NCBI RefSeq assembly: GCF_004000845.1
Contig: NZ_BIMA01000014.1
Coordinates: forward strand, 25,882 to 89,881
Source of the DNA: Paenibacillus koleovorans NBRC 103111
GTDB taxonomy: Bacteria; Bacillota; Bacilli; Paenibacillales; NBRC-103111
Direction of reading: 5' to 3'
DNA: 64,000 nt
Shown here: in pieces, positions 52,895 to 62,700 of the stretch
Numbering within the stretch: the first letter of the stretch is position 1
How the letters are laid out: each line of letters opens with the position of its first letter
Position numbers and translations under genes: made by a program
Notes under the pieces: model-generated
Databases searched by the model: none
What the model saw: only the letters and a program-made list of their open reading frames with translations
Told to the model about the DNA's origin: nothing

Positions 52895-53509
52895 TCAGGC
52901 ACCGTTCAAAAATCGCTCCGTTCGTTCTTGCACCTGCCAATCGCCTACAACGACAAGTACATCGTCCGCCCTAAGGATGACATGCGGTCCAGGCGAGATC
53001 GATACTTCGGTTCCACGCCGCAGAGCGACTATAGTTGCGCCGGTATGTTGCCAGAACTGCAAGTTGGCAATGGTTTTCCCGACGGCATGGGATTGTTTGT
53101 CCACTTTAATTTCTATCGGATGATACGGCTTCAAGTTTTGCAGCCGATCCGAAGCGTTAATAATTTCACTTATAAGCGCTTCGAATTTTTTATCCACCTC
53201 GAGCTTCTGCAGCAGAAGCTGCTGCAAATCCTGCTTCAGCGAGTAGACGGATTTCAAATATTCATTGCGGTGGATGTATTCATGAGCCAAACGATCGGAG
53301 ACGACTTCGATTTCTTTGCCTTGCGAGACTAGTACGATGTTCTCATCCTTGAGCAGGCCGATTGCCTTGCGGATTGTCTCCGGAGAGACATGGTATTGGC
53401 TGGCGAGCAACGAGCGGCCGGATATTTTGGAGCCTACTGCAAATTCTCCGCTTACAATTTTGTGGGCGATATCGAGCGCGATGGATTTATATCCGGTGGA
53501 GTCCGGCAT
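52895..53509 (-). CDS. GntR-HTH / RCK_C (TrkA-C) transcriptional regulator, BusR-like
   Basis: 204 residues. Residues 1-75 form a GntR-type winged helix (GRSLLASQYHVSPETIRKAI), 80-125 a coiled coil, and 135-200 an RCK_C domain (HAVGKTIANLQFW, GATIVALRRG, DVLVVVGD). The length and layout match BusR, the c-di-AMP-responsive repressor of the busA osmolyte importer in lactic acid bacteria and streptococci. RCK_C domains are known c-di-AMP sensors. Two similar operators flank the gene, covering promoters of the neighbouring genes. Its own likely promoter (TTTAGC, 17 bases, TATACT at 53593-53621) is free of the palindrome. Ligand and targets here are inference. Confidence 0.85.
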   Translation of the reverse strand: MPDSTGYKSIALDIAHKIVSGEFAVGSKISGRSLLASQYHVSPETIRKAIGLLKDENIVLVSQGKEIEVVSDRLAHEYIHRNEYLKSVYSLKQDLQQLLLQKLEVDKKFEALISEIINASDRLQNLKPYHPIEIKVDKQSHAVGKTIANLQFWQHTGATIVALRRGTEVSISPGPHVILRADDVLVVVGDWQVQERTERFLNGA

Positions 53510-53592
53510 AAGTGACGCCTGCCTTTGCGTGTAAGGTAAACGATGGGTTCCGCCAGCGAGTGAGAAGGCGTCGCCGTCGAAACGCTACTTCG

Positions 53593-53621
53593 AGTATAGC
53601 ATGTCTGTTCCGGCAGCTAAA
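53593..53621 (-). promoter_or_regulatory. Possible promoter of the BusR-like regulator gene
   Basis: TTTAGC (53616-53621) and TATACT (53593-53598) on the minus strand with a 17-base spacer; the -35 is weak. Confidence 0.4.
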
Positions 53622-53652
53622 GTGGGCTGGAGAACGTAACGAACCGCCGATG

Positions 53653-53688
53653 AACTAACAACCTTTAAAATAATTAAAAGTTGTAAGT
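53653..53688. promoter_or_regulatory. Predicted operator B of the BusR-like regulator
   Basis: AACTAACAACCTTTAA, an A/T centre and TTAAAAGTTGTAAGT make a 36-base inverted repeat of the same length as operator A. The right half includes the -35 box of the aminomutase promoter. Confidence 0.65.
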
Positions 53689-53709
53689 ATGCGATACTTC
53701 TGATATAGT
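53681..53709 (+). promoter_or_regulatory. Promoter of the KamA-family gene
   Basis: TTGTAA (53681-53686) and TATAGT (53704-53709), spacer 17 bases. The same -10 sequence and the same operator overlap occur at the GT39-like promoter. Confidence 0.75.
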
Positions 53710-53772
53710 AGCAAACAAAGGAATTCGCTGTACGCGTATTCCGACTATCCCTATATATGAAGGAGGAGCTGC

Positions 53773-54942
53773 ATGACTCTACCGAAGTATATCACCGATA
53801 TCGGAAAGCTGACACACATTCCCGAGTCGGAACGCAACCGGCTCAGAGCGATAACGGATAAATTTGTTTTTCGCGTCAACGATTATTATCTGGGTTTGAT
53901 CGATTGGAACGATCCGGACGATCCGATCCGCAAGCTCGTCATCCCGAACGAGGAGGAGCTGCTCGAGTACGGACGCTGGGATGCCTCCGACGAGGATACG
54001 AATTATGTAGTCCCGGGCTGCCAGCACAAGTACAAGTCCACCGCCTTGCTCCTGGTCTCCGAAGTATGCGGCGCTTATTGCCGCTATTGCTTCCGCAAGC
54101 GGTTGTTCCGCAACGATGTGAAGGAATCGACGGCCGATGTGGAGCAGGGCCTGGACTACATCGCCAATCACCCGGAGATCAGCAATGTGCTGCTGACGGG
54201 AGGCGACAGCTTGATCCTGGCCGCTTCGAAGCTCCGATCCATTCTTCATCGGCTGCGCGAGATCGACCATGTCCGCATTATACGGCTCGGCTCGAAGATT
54301 CCGGTGTTCAACCCGATGCGGATTTATGAGGACGACGCCCTGCTCGAGACGATCCGCGCCTATTCCACACCCGAGAAACGCATCTATGTCATGTGCCATA
54401 TCAATCATCCCCGAGAAATTACACCCGAAGCCGTCAGAGGATTTCAAGCCTTGCACGAAGCGGGAGCCATTCTGGTCAACCAAACGCCGATTCTTCGAGG
54501 CATTAATGCGGACCCGCACATCCTCGGCGAACTGCTCGACAAGCTCTCCTGGGCGGGCGTCACCCCGTACTACTTTTTCATCAACCGCCCTGTGGCGGGT
54601 AATCGGTCCTTTGTCTTGCCGCTGCGGGAAGTGTATGCCATTGTGGAGAAAGCCAAATCGCTCACATCCGGGCTCGGGAAACGAGTGAGGCTTTCGATGA
54701 GCCATACATCGGGCAAAATCGAAATTTTATCGATCGAAAATGGAAAAGCGTATTTGAAATACCACCAGTCGAGGGAGAACCAGTACGGGAAATTTATGGT
54801 GCTGGATTGCCCGGAGGATGCGGCTTGGTTCGATGACTTGCCCGAGAACGAGCAGTTTTGGACGAAGCCGGTCAAACGAACCGAGGCTGTGGTGTCGGTC
54901 AATCGGCTGCCGGATATGCCGGCCGTTCCATTGGGGAAATAG
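53773..54942 (+). CDS. KamA-family radical SAM amino acid 2,3-aminomutase, non-lysine pocket
   Basis: 389 residues. The [4Fe-4S]/SAM site is Cys99, Cys103 and Cys106 (CGAYCRYC). Arg108 corresponds to Arg134 of Clostridium lysine 2,3-aminomutase, which holds the substrate carboxylate, and Lys315 (HTSGK) corresponds to the PLP lysine. The aspartates that bind the lysine side-chain amine (Asp293 and Asp330) align ungapped or nearly so with Arg272 (FINRPVAGN) and Ser308/Met309. Glutamate 2,3-aminomutase also replaces both aspartates (by Lys and Asn), so an acidic substrate is plausible, giving a beta-amino acid such as beta-glutamate. AAGGAGGAG ribosome binding site. No acetyltransferase (AblB) gene follows. 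Confidence 0.85.
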   Translation: MTLPKYITDIGKLTHIPESERNRLRAITDKFVFRVNDYYLGLIDWNDPDDPIRKLVIPNEEELLEYGRWDASDEDTNYVVPGCQHKYKSTALLLVSEVCGAYCRYCFRKRLFRNDVKESTADVEQGLDYIANHPEISNVLLTGGDSLILAASKLRSILHRLREIDHVRIIRLGSKIPVFNPMRIYEDDALLETIRAYSTPEKRIYVMCHINHPREITPEAVRGFQALHEAGAILVNQTPILRGINADPHILGELLDKLSWAGVTPYYFFINRPVAGNRSFVLPLREVYAIVEKAKSLTSGLGKRVRLSMSHTSGKIEILSIENGKAYLKYHQSRENQYGKFMVLDCPEDAAWFDDLPENEQFWTKPVKRTEAVVSVNRLPDMPAVPLGK

Positions 54943-54975
54943 ATCAATTGAAACAGTAAAACTCAACGACCATGC

Positions 54976-55012
54976 ACCTGCCCGGTGATCTTCGATCTCC
55001 GGGCAGGTTTTT
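54976..55012 (+). terminator. Terminator after the KamA-family gene
   Basis: ACCTGCCCGG at 54976 pairs with CCGGGCAGGT at 54999, followed by TTTTT. Confidence 0.88.
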
Positions 55013-55044
55013 CTGTTTTGGCGGAAAAGTCAATTGTTTGGCAC

Positions 55045-55909
55045 TCAACGCGACGACTTGCGCCAGGCGAGGGGCGTCATCCCGGTCACACGCTTGAAGG
55101 CGGTGGCGAAATGCTGGCTAGAGGCGTAGCCCAAGGCAGTCGAGATTTCCAAAACCGATCGGGACGTGTTCATAAGCAAGTCGCTAGCCTGTTTGATGCG
55201 CTGCCGTTCGAGGTAGGCCATCGGCGAAAAGCCGGTGTACTGTCGGAAGGTCCGCATGAAATGCGAGGGGCTGATGGCGGTCAGTCTCGCCAATTCTTCC
55301 ACTGTAGGGCGCCAGTACGGCTCGTGCTGGAGGCGGCGCATGAGCATATCGAACTTCTCCAGTAGATCCGTGGCAGGAGCATCATCGACCTCCACCGGTT
55401 GGACGATATGCAAGACCATATCTAGCATAGCCTGACGGATAACCGTAGGCTGCAGGGAGCCGGGGGGACAGGATCGCGGAGCGGATCCGTCGGAGCGCTT
55501 CAACCGGACGCGTACCGACAGGTACGATCCGAGGAAAGTGCTCGAGCTTGGCTCTGATGGCGGCGACCTCGGCGGGAGGCAGCATCATCCAGTTGTCGCG
55601 GACCGGCGGCTCCACGTTCAGCCACCAGAAGCGGCTCGGCTCAATCGTATTGAAGCCTCCGCGATGAATTTCGCCGGGACGGGTGTGGAAGACGTCGCCT
55701 GCGCGGGTTTCATAGATGGCAGCGTCGAGCTCCCAGCTTGCTTTGCCCTTTTCGACATAGACGAATTCGTAGCCTTCATGCTGATGATAGCCAAGCTGGA
55801 TGGCGCTGTGAATTTCGTCGTAACCGAACTCAACCAGCTCGGGAACGGCTGGCAGGGGGACTTGCTTGCTCCGGTTGTAAGTCCAGCGGTGACGCTTCGG
55901 TTCTGCCAT
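55045..55909 (-). pseudogene. AraC-family regulator broken by a frameshift in a G/C6 run
   Basis: Two overlapping frames together make one AraC-type protein of about 287 residues. The first (from ATG 55909, with GGGGGA upstream) has the N-terminal cupin (YHQHEGYEFVYVEKGKASW, GEIHRGGF) and runs to IRSAIL. The second has the linker MLDMVLHIVQPVEVDD and the complete double HTH (VEELARLTAISPSHFMRTFR, ISTALGYASSQHFATAFKR). They join at a run of six G on + (55462-55467); removing one C on the coding strand restores the frame. It is either a pseudogene, a sequencing error or a phase-variable gene. It diverges from the PhyH-like gene, which it would have regulated. Confidence 0.85.
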
Positions 55910-56034
55910 AAGGTCCCCCTTTTTGTACACCATTCTACTCATTTGTTTCTGATACTACTTGGCAGTCGTGTGGACGTCAAGCCCTCCGGATTCCTTTTAT
56001 AATAAGCTCAATACCGACTAGGAGGAGTTCAACG

Positions 56035-56868
56035 ATGACACAAACGATTCAGAAATACAAAATTACCGCGCAGGATAAGGAGACATTCGATCGAGACGGC
56101 TACTGGATCAGCCCGAAGCTTATCAGCGACGAGCAGATTGAGCGGCTGCGTCAAGCCCATCAGCGTATCTGGACCAACGATTTTGACGGCGACGGAATGC
56201 CGATGAGGCCGTTCGGCTCCTCGAATCCGGAGGCGCTGCGCAAGGTGGACAACGGCTGGTGGTTCAACGATGAGATACGAGCGACGGTGACTGACCCTTA
56301 TATCGGAGAGCTGTCCGCCGACCTGCTCGGTGTGGATGAGACTCTGCTGTGGCACGACCAGGTGATTTACAAGCCAGGGGTGGGTGAGAAAGAGACGAAC
56401 TCCGGCAATGTCGGCTGGCATCAGGATTTCGGATACTGGCAATGCTCCAGCACGACTAATATGGTTACAGTGTGGATCGCGCTGCAGGATACGGATTTGA
56501 CGAATGGCGGCATGACGACGATATTGGGTTCGCACAAATGGGGCTTGGTGCCGGGCAGCGATTCGTTTTTCAACCAGAACATGGAGGAGCTGAAGGAGAA
56601 ATATGCCGGCGGCCGCGATTGGGTGGAGGAGCCGTGCATCTTGAAAGCGGGGCAGGCGAGCTTCCATCACGCCTTGACGTTCCATGGCTCCGGCGCCAAC
56701 CGGACGAATGAGGCTCGATTGTCGATCGTAGCACACGTAATGCCGGGCGGAACCGCATACCGACCGGGCATTCAGTTCCATCCGAACATCAAGCAGCTCG
56801 GCCCGCGGCCTTATGCCGGGCAACGATTTGAGGGCGAGTTTTTCCCGGTCCTGTTCAAAAGACTCTAA
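56035..56868 (+). CDS. Phytanoyl-CoA dioxygenase (PhyH) family protein
   Basis: 277 residues. The iron ligands are His129 and Asp131 (GWHQDF) and His217 (LTFHGSGANRT), with Arg223 in the usual 2-oxoglutarate position. The enzyme should hydroxylate a small molecule using Fe(II), O2 and 2-oxoglutarate; substrate unknown. TAGGAGGAG precedes the ATG. The divergent, broken AraC-type gene suggests former ligand-responsive control. A terminator follows. Confidence 0.88.
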   Translation: MTQTIQKYKITAQDKETFDRDGYWISPKLISDEQIERLRQAHQRIWTNDFDGDGMPMRPFGSSNPEALRKVDNGWWFNDEIRATVTDPYIGELSADLLGVDETLLWHDQVIYKPGVGEKETNSGNVGWHQDFGYWQCSSTTNMVTVWIALQDTDLTNGGMTTILGSHKWGLVPGSDSFFNQNMEELKEKYAGGRDWVEEPCILKAGQASFHHALTFHGSGANRTNEARLSIVAHVMPGGTAYRPGIQFHPNIKQLGPRPYAGQRFEGEFFPVLFKRL

Positions 56869-56881
56869 CAACACAAATAAA

Positions 56882-56906
56882 ACCGGCACTGATAGTGCCG
56901 GTTTTT
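56882..56906 (+). terminator. Terminator after the PhyH-like gene
   Basis: ACCGGCACT at 56882 and AGTGCCGGT at 56894 form a 9-bp stem, with A upstream and TTTTT downstream. Confidence 0.9.
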
Positions 56907-57003
56907 ATATTTGCAGGGAATGAACGGTCAATCCTAAAAAAGGTATGGATACATAATAGTCTATAAAAAAATTGCACATAAGTCTATATCTTTGTTGGGA
57001 TAG

Positions 57004-59214
57004 CTCCAAGGCTACAGTGCCGCTCAAGTCGCTACTTATTTAAGCAACCGGAACGTGACCGATCTCGGAGTGTTCATCAATTACATGGCGATGGCGGGCT
57101 ATTCCAAGAGCGAGGTAACGAAGGTCGTCCTGGAACGCAACATGGGCGTGAACGACTTGCCGTCTGCGGTTGCGGCTTTGCGCTCGGTTTATGGTCAACA
57201 AGAGCTGGGCATGAGCGAAGTTTTGGCCGGCGCTTCGATTACAACCCCGGAACAGGCTCTGCCGTTCATGCAGATGCATCATTACACGTTGCAGCAGATG
57301 GTTGTCGTGTTGAAGACCGTATTTAGCCGAACATCCGGAGAGGCTACGACCTTGCTAAGCAACCAATTTCTGCCGAATCGGGTGTACACCTTGAATGAAA
57401 TTCTGAACAAGGTGGCGCTCGGGTACAGCTCCAACGAAGAGAGTACGATTCTCGACGTGCTTGCTGCCAGCAATGTGACGACTCCGCGAGCGGCTATCGT
57501 GACGATGCGCCAGCTGGGCTATGATCAAGTCAACGAGCAGGGCGATTTGACGATCATTACCCGGGTGCTCAAGAACGGGTACGGCCAGAACGAGGCGCAA
57601 GCGACGGAGCTGCTGATTCAGGATGCGGTCTACTCTACAGTCATGATCAGCGCCGGCATTACAGCCGTGTATCACGCGAATGAAGAAATCGGCCGAACGG
57701 CTCAGCTGTTGATCGGCGCCAGAATTACGGATTCGCTGTCGGCCGTCCGTTACTTGGCTGAGCAGGAGGCCGGCATAGATTTGACAGCCCGCGTGCTTCA
57801 TGAGATTTACCATGAGGAGATGACGGCGGCTATTAACTACATGAGCTACATTCCGCGATATACGAATACGCGAATTCTTCTGGCCGTCCAGCAAGCTTCC
57901 GGCACGGATCCGCTCTTCGGATATTTGGGCACATTGAAGCTCCAAGGCGCTTCAGCGTACCAGATCGCGAACGAGCTGGAAAAGCAGGGCCGACTTGAAA
58001 GCACCTTCATGGTCGGCACCTTGATGAAGCTCGGCTACAGCAAGGAGAGCATCGTTTATGAGCTGCTCAATCGATTCTCGACCTTCGCCTCGGAGGAAGA
58101 GCTTGCGCAGCACTTCGTAACGACCGGCTTCACGGATGCGGCGAGCATCGCCAAGCAGCTGTTAAGGACGAAGTACAATCCGAACGAAGGCGTGAGGCCG
58201 GCCCGTATTCTGATTCTGGCTCTGCCTGCGGCAAGCCATGGGGCGATCGCGCTCGGCATGAGGAATGCCGGCTTTACGAGTGCGGCCGTTATCAGCGGTC
58301 TGCTAACATTCGGCTTCGACGATACGGTCGCGGTCCTTCTCAAGCAACTCGGCTACCCGGCCGCCAAAGCGTCGTCGATTCTCGAGGAGGCCGATTACTC
58401 CACAGAGGAGCGTGTGATCCGGTTGAAGACCATGGGGTATCCGCTCTCAGAGTACTTCCATACGCTCGGAGGCTACGGTAAGCTCGTTCCCATTTTGAAA
58501 CGGCAAGGATTTACGGCTATCGAAATTGCGCAAGGCATGTATCGCAGCAACGAAAGCTGGTATTGGATACTGAAATATTTGGACGAAGGCGGATTTTCGG
58601 ATTTGCCGACTCTGGTTCAAGCCTATTATCGTTCCGGCCAGCCGGTGCTCTGGGTTATCCGCGATGTGTACCAATACGGTTCAACCAACATAAACGGCGT
58701 AATCACCCATCGTTGGGCGTTGAAAGACGTCGTGAATCAGCTGCTGTCAAATGAGCCGATCAATATGGTTACGTTGGCCGGGCTGATCAACTACGCGAAC
58801 GGCAACAACTACAACGAGACCTTCGGGATCGTGAAAACTCTTTCGACAGCGGAGCAGGCAGCCTTGCGCAATCAGCTTGGCGTCGCGAACTTCCTGGTCG
58901 GCGATCACGTGCCGAATGTCGTGGGACTCACCGTGATGAAATCCATCGGGCGGAGCGCGCAGCAAGCGGCCGTCACGCTGAAGAGCGCCGGTGGCGTGAG
59001 CGACTACAAGGATGCCGCCCTTATTCTCTTCATGGCCGGGTATGGCGTGACGGACGTCATCGATGCCGTGTTCGACAACTATCGGACGGAAATCGGCATC
59101 CAGGTGCTCATCGCCTTGTTCAGCTCGGGTATGGGGCAAATTCTTAAGGATTGGGATAAATACAAATTCGTCATCACGCGAGTCGTCAATATTGTTAGCT
59201 ATCATGTAGAATAA
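57004..59214 (+). pseudogene. 5'-truncated helical-repeat protein
   Basis: An open frame of 737 codons follows an in-frame TAG at 57001-57003. The first annotatable start (GTG 57055) has no ribosome binding site, yet the 17 codons before it (GYSAAQVATYLSNRN and neighbours) already belong to the repeat pattern that continues through the protein. The repeats are 30-35 residues with GYS-x-x-E/Q-V-x-x-x-L (for example LGYSKESIVYELL, AGYSKSEVTKVVL, GFTAIEIAQGMY). No signal peptide is present. The N-terminus therefore seems lost by deletion or a stop mutation. Long extracellular alpha-helical repeat proteins of this type occur in Paenibacillus-like genomes, by my recollection. Function unknown. Confidence 0.6.
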
Positions 59215-59220
59215 ACAGGC

Positions 59221-59259
59221 AAGGACCGCTGGAGCTTAGGCCCAAGCGGTCCTTTTTTT
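59221..59259 (+). terminator. Terminator after the helical-repeat gene
   Basis: AAGGACCGCT at 59221 pairs with AGCGGTCCTT at 59245, followed by TTTTT. Confidence 0.88.
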
Positions 59260-59785
59260 GAAGTGGGGAGCTCGACATGGTGGGATGGACAGAGCGGCGG
59301 CAAGTGATGAGAGGTACGATTGACCATCAGTTCCCCGACTGATTACCAAATTTCGCGATTGGAGTACCTAATTTCGTTCATTGTCGCGTTCATAGCCGAA
59401 CTGGATACCAAAGTAAACAGAACGCGAAGCTAGATTTCGATTTTGTTTACTTTGGTTCTCAGATCACCGTTTGCAACCTCGAAACTGGAGATATGGTACT
59501 CCGTGTGGATACATAGGTACTCAGAGAACTGAGAGAGCCGGGAGAGCCGGGAGAGCGGCGAGAACCCAATACCATATAGCCCTGCCTTTGTTTGTGAGGA
59601 CGGGGTGTTATCTCTGATGTTGGAGGAACTGAGGGAATACGAAGTCATCGTTTTCGAACAATAAATGTCCGGTTTCCCGGTGGGCATGTCTGAAATGCAA
59701 GTAGTTGCCTGAAGTCTTCCGCTTTACAATAGAGCTAGATCATGAGGAACTTGTGTCTAGTAATCGGGTAGGTGGTGGGTGAACG
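59260..59785. repeat. Intergenic region with 13-bp inverted repeats
   Basis: About 525 bases without a gene. ACCAAAGTAAACA (59407-59419) and TGTTTACTTTGGT (59444-59456) are perfect inverted repeats. A GAGAGCCGG triplet repeats at about 59530-59560. ACCTAATTTCG-type elements echo those near 50950-51060. Confidence 0.65.
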
Positions 59786-62700
59786 ATGAATAAGAGAACA
59801 GCTGCAACCATTCAGGTCGCGGGCCTCACGGTGGATGCCGAGCAATATCCGGTAGGGGTAGGGAATCCGAAGCCATTTCTTGGCTGGAAGCTGACTTCCG
59901 CCATCAGAGGGCAGAGACAAACGGCGTATCGCGTTTTGGTAGATTCGGATCCGGCTAAGCTGGAAATGGACTTGGGCTCCGCATGGGACAGCGGGGTGGT
60001 GAGCTCATGCGCTTCCAATCAGATTGCCTATGAGGGCATTCCTTTACCGTCGGATACGAAAGTGTATTGGAAGGTGATGGTTTGGGATCGGAGCGGCAAG
60101 CCCTCGCCTTGGAGCGCAGTCAACAGTTGGTCGACCGGATTGCTGGAGAAGCATGATTGGAAGGCGAGCTGGATTACGAAGCCCGAGCTGCATCTCACGG
60201 AGCGTATGGATTTGACGGGTGAGAGCTGGATCGTGCATGAGGAAACATGGCGGAAGCCGAAGACGATAGATGTGTACTCAGGGGATAAAGCTGCGTTTCG
60301 ACTCGCGTTCGACTTGCCGGAGGAGTTGCATGTAAGGGCAGCGCATTGGATGGGGACCGGCGATTGCCGGGCCTATGTGTATTTGAACGGCGAGCTGATC
60401 GTTTGCGGGTATCATTTTCAGTATTTGCACTGGGTCGATGTTACGGACTTGGTTCAACCTGGACGTAATGTGCTTGGGGCGTCGGTTTCGATTGGAGCGA
60501 GCTACGGGGTTGGATTGGATTGTGCGGCGTTCGTCGGCAAGCTGCGTGTTCAGTTGAGCGACGGACGAGAGATTCTGGTGGCGACCGACGAGAACTGGAA
60601 ACGAGCGCCGTCTCCTGAAAGCGGGTGGCTGGAGCAGGATTTCGATGACACTCATTGGCCCGCGGCGGTGAGAGCGGCAGCCTTCGGACAAGTTCCATGG
60701 CTCGGTCCGTTCCATGTACCGCCTCGGCCGACGCATTTGAACCGGAATCACAATTTCTACGCTCGGAAAACTTTCCTTATCTCCGGTACGATCAAACGAG
60801 CCACAGTGTATGCGTCTGCGCTTGGCGTTTACGAGCTGACCTTGAACGGGGGCAAGGTGGGGGAAGATTTGTTGACCCCGGGCTGGACGGATTATCGGAA
60901 GCGAGTGATCGCGCAAGCCTATGATGTGACGTCTTTGTTAGAGCCAGGCGCCAATGCCGTCGGTCTAGCAGTCGGGCCGGGCTGGTACGCCGGAAGCGTC
61001 GGCATGTTCGGGCCTTATCAGTACGGGGAGCGCCCGTACGCCCTGCTGCAGCTTCATGTGGAGTATGCGGACGGCCGTGTGGAAGTGATCGCGACGGATG
61101 ACACGTGGACCACAAGCTCGGGGCCGATCCAGTATTCGGACTTGTTGATGGGCGAAATATATGACGCCACTCAGGAGATCGCAGGCTGGGATGAAGCCGG
61201 GTTCGATGACTCCGGCTGGCAGCCTGTCGAACGGTTGGCCCTGGGTCAGTCTCACCCGGAGATCGGGTTTCACCCGGGCCCGATGGTGCGTGCGGTGGAG
61301 CAGCTGCCTCCTTTTTCCGTGAAGCGGCTCGATCCGGATCGGTATATCGTGGACTTCGGCCGCAACATCTCAGGCTGGGTAAAGATCCGGGCGATCGGAC
61401 CGAGAGGGACACGTATTCGAATGCGATTCGCCGAAATGCTGCTGGCTGACGGGAGCCTGTATACAACGAATTTGCGTAGTGCTCGACAGACGGATGTATA
61501 TGTGATGCGAGGTGACGGGGAAGAGGAAGTGTATGAACCGAGATTTACGTTTCACGGGTTTCGCTATGCCGAGGTGTCCGGATATCCAGGCGAGCTGAAG
61601 CCCGAGGACGTGATGGCGATCATGGTTTATTCCGATTTGCCGCTTGGAGGGGACCTCACCACATCCGATCCGCTGCTGAATCAGCTTCAAGCCAATATTG
61701 TGCTCGGGCAGACCGGCAATTTTCTCAGTGTTCCTACGGACTGTCCGCAGCGGGATGAACGTCTCGGCTGGACCGGAGATGCGCAGATATTTGTAAGAAC
61801 GGCCTCCTACAACCGTAATACGCTGAATTTTTTCCGGAAATGGCTGCTTGATGTTAGGGATGCGCAGCACGAATCGGGAGCGGTTACGAATGTTGCGCCG
61901 ACTTTGGGCTGGCTTTGGGCGGGAGTGGCCGCATGGGGGGATGCGATTACGATCGTGCCTTGGACCTTGTATCGAATGTACGGCGATCGGAGCTTGCTGG
62001 AGGAAAATTATGAGGCGATGGTTCGGCACGTCCACTATATGAAGAAGCACAGTGTTTACTGGGTGCGTCCTGCGGAAGGGTTTGGCGATTGGTTGTCCAT
62101 TGAAGCCGATACGCCGAAGGATTTGCTGGGGACTGCTTATTTCGCCTATAGCACTCATATTTTAGCTGAAGTCGCGCGGGTACTCGGTTATGAGGCTGAA
62201 AGCGAGCAATATCGCGGTTGGTTCCGGGAGATTCGGGAAGCTTTTCAAGTGGCGTTCGTGGAATCCGACGGCACTGTGGAGGGCGGTACGCAAACCGGTT
62301 ACTTGCTGGCCTTGCACATGCAGCTGCTTCCAGAGGAATTGAGGGAGAAAGCGATCCGGCATTTAGTCGACGATATCCAAGCCAAGGGGGAGCATCTCTC
62401 CACGGGTTTTATCGGCGTCAGCTATTTGCTCCCGGTCCTGACCGAGGCAGGGCATCTGGAACTGGCCTATCGTTTGCTGCAGCAGGAGACGTTCCCGTCT
62501 TGGCTGTATTCGGTCCTGCAGGGGGCTACAACGATCTGGGAGCGGTGGAACGGATGGACCCATGACTCGGGATTCTACTCGCCGGTGATGAATTCCTTCA
62601 ACCATTATTCACTAGGTTCGGTGGGAGAGTGGATGTACCGGTATATGGCGGGAATCGAGCTGGACCCGGAGGTTCCGGGGTTCCGACGTATTCTGCTCAA

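Noticed and set aside
53779..54705. 308-codon open frame on the minus strand
   Set aside because: Antisense to the radical SAM gene, which has complete catalytic motifs.
53773..54942. Lysine 2,3-aminomutase (ablA/kamA) as a firm name
   Set aside because: The two aspartates that bind the lysine side chain are absent and no ablB acetyltransferase gene follows, so only the family name is supported.
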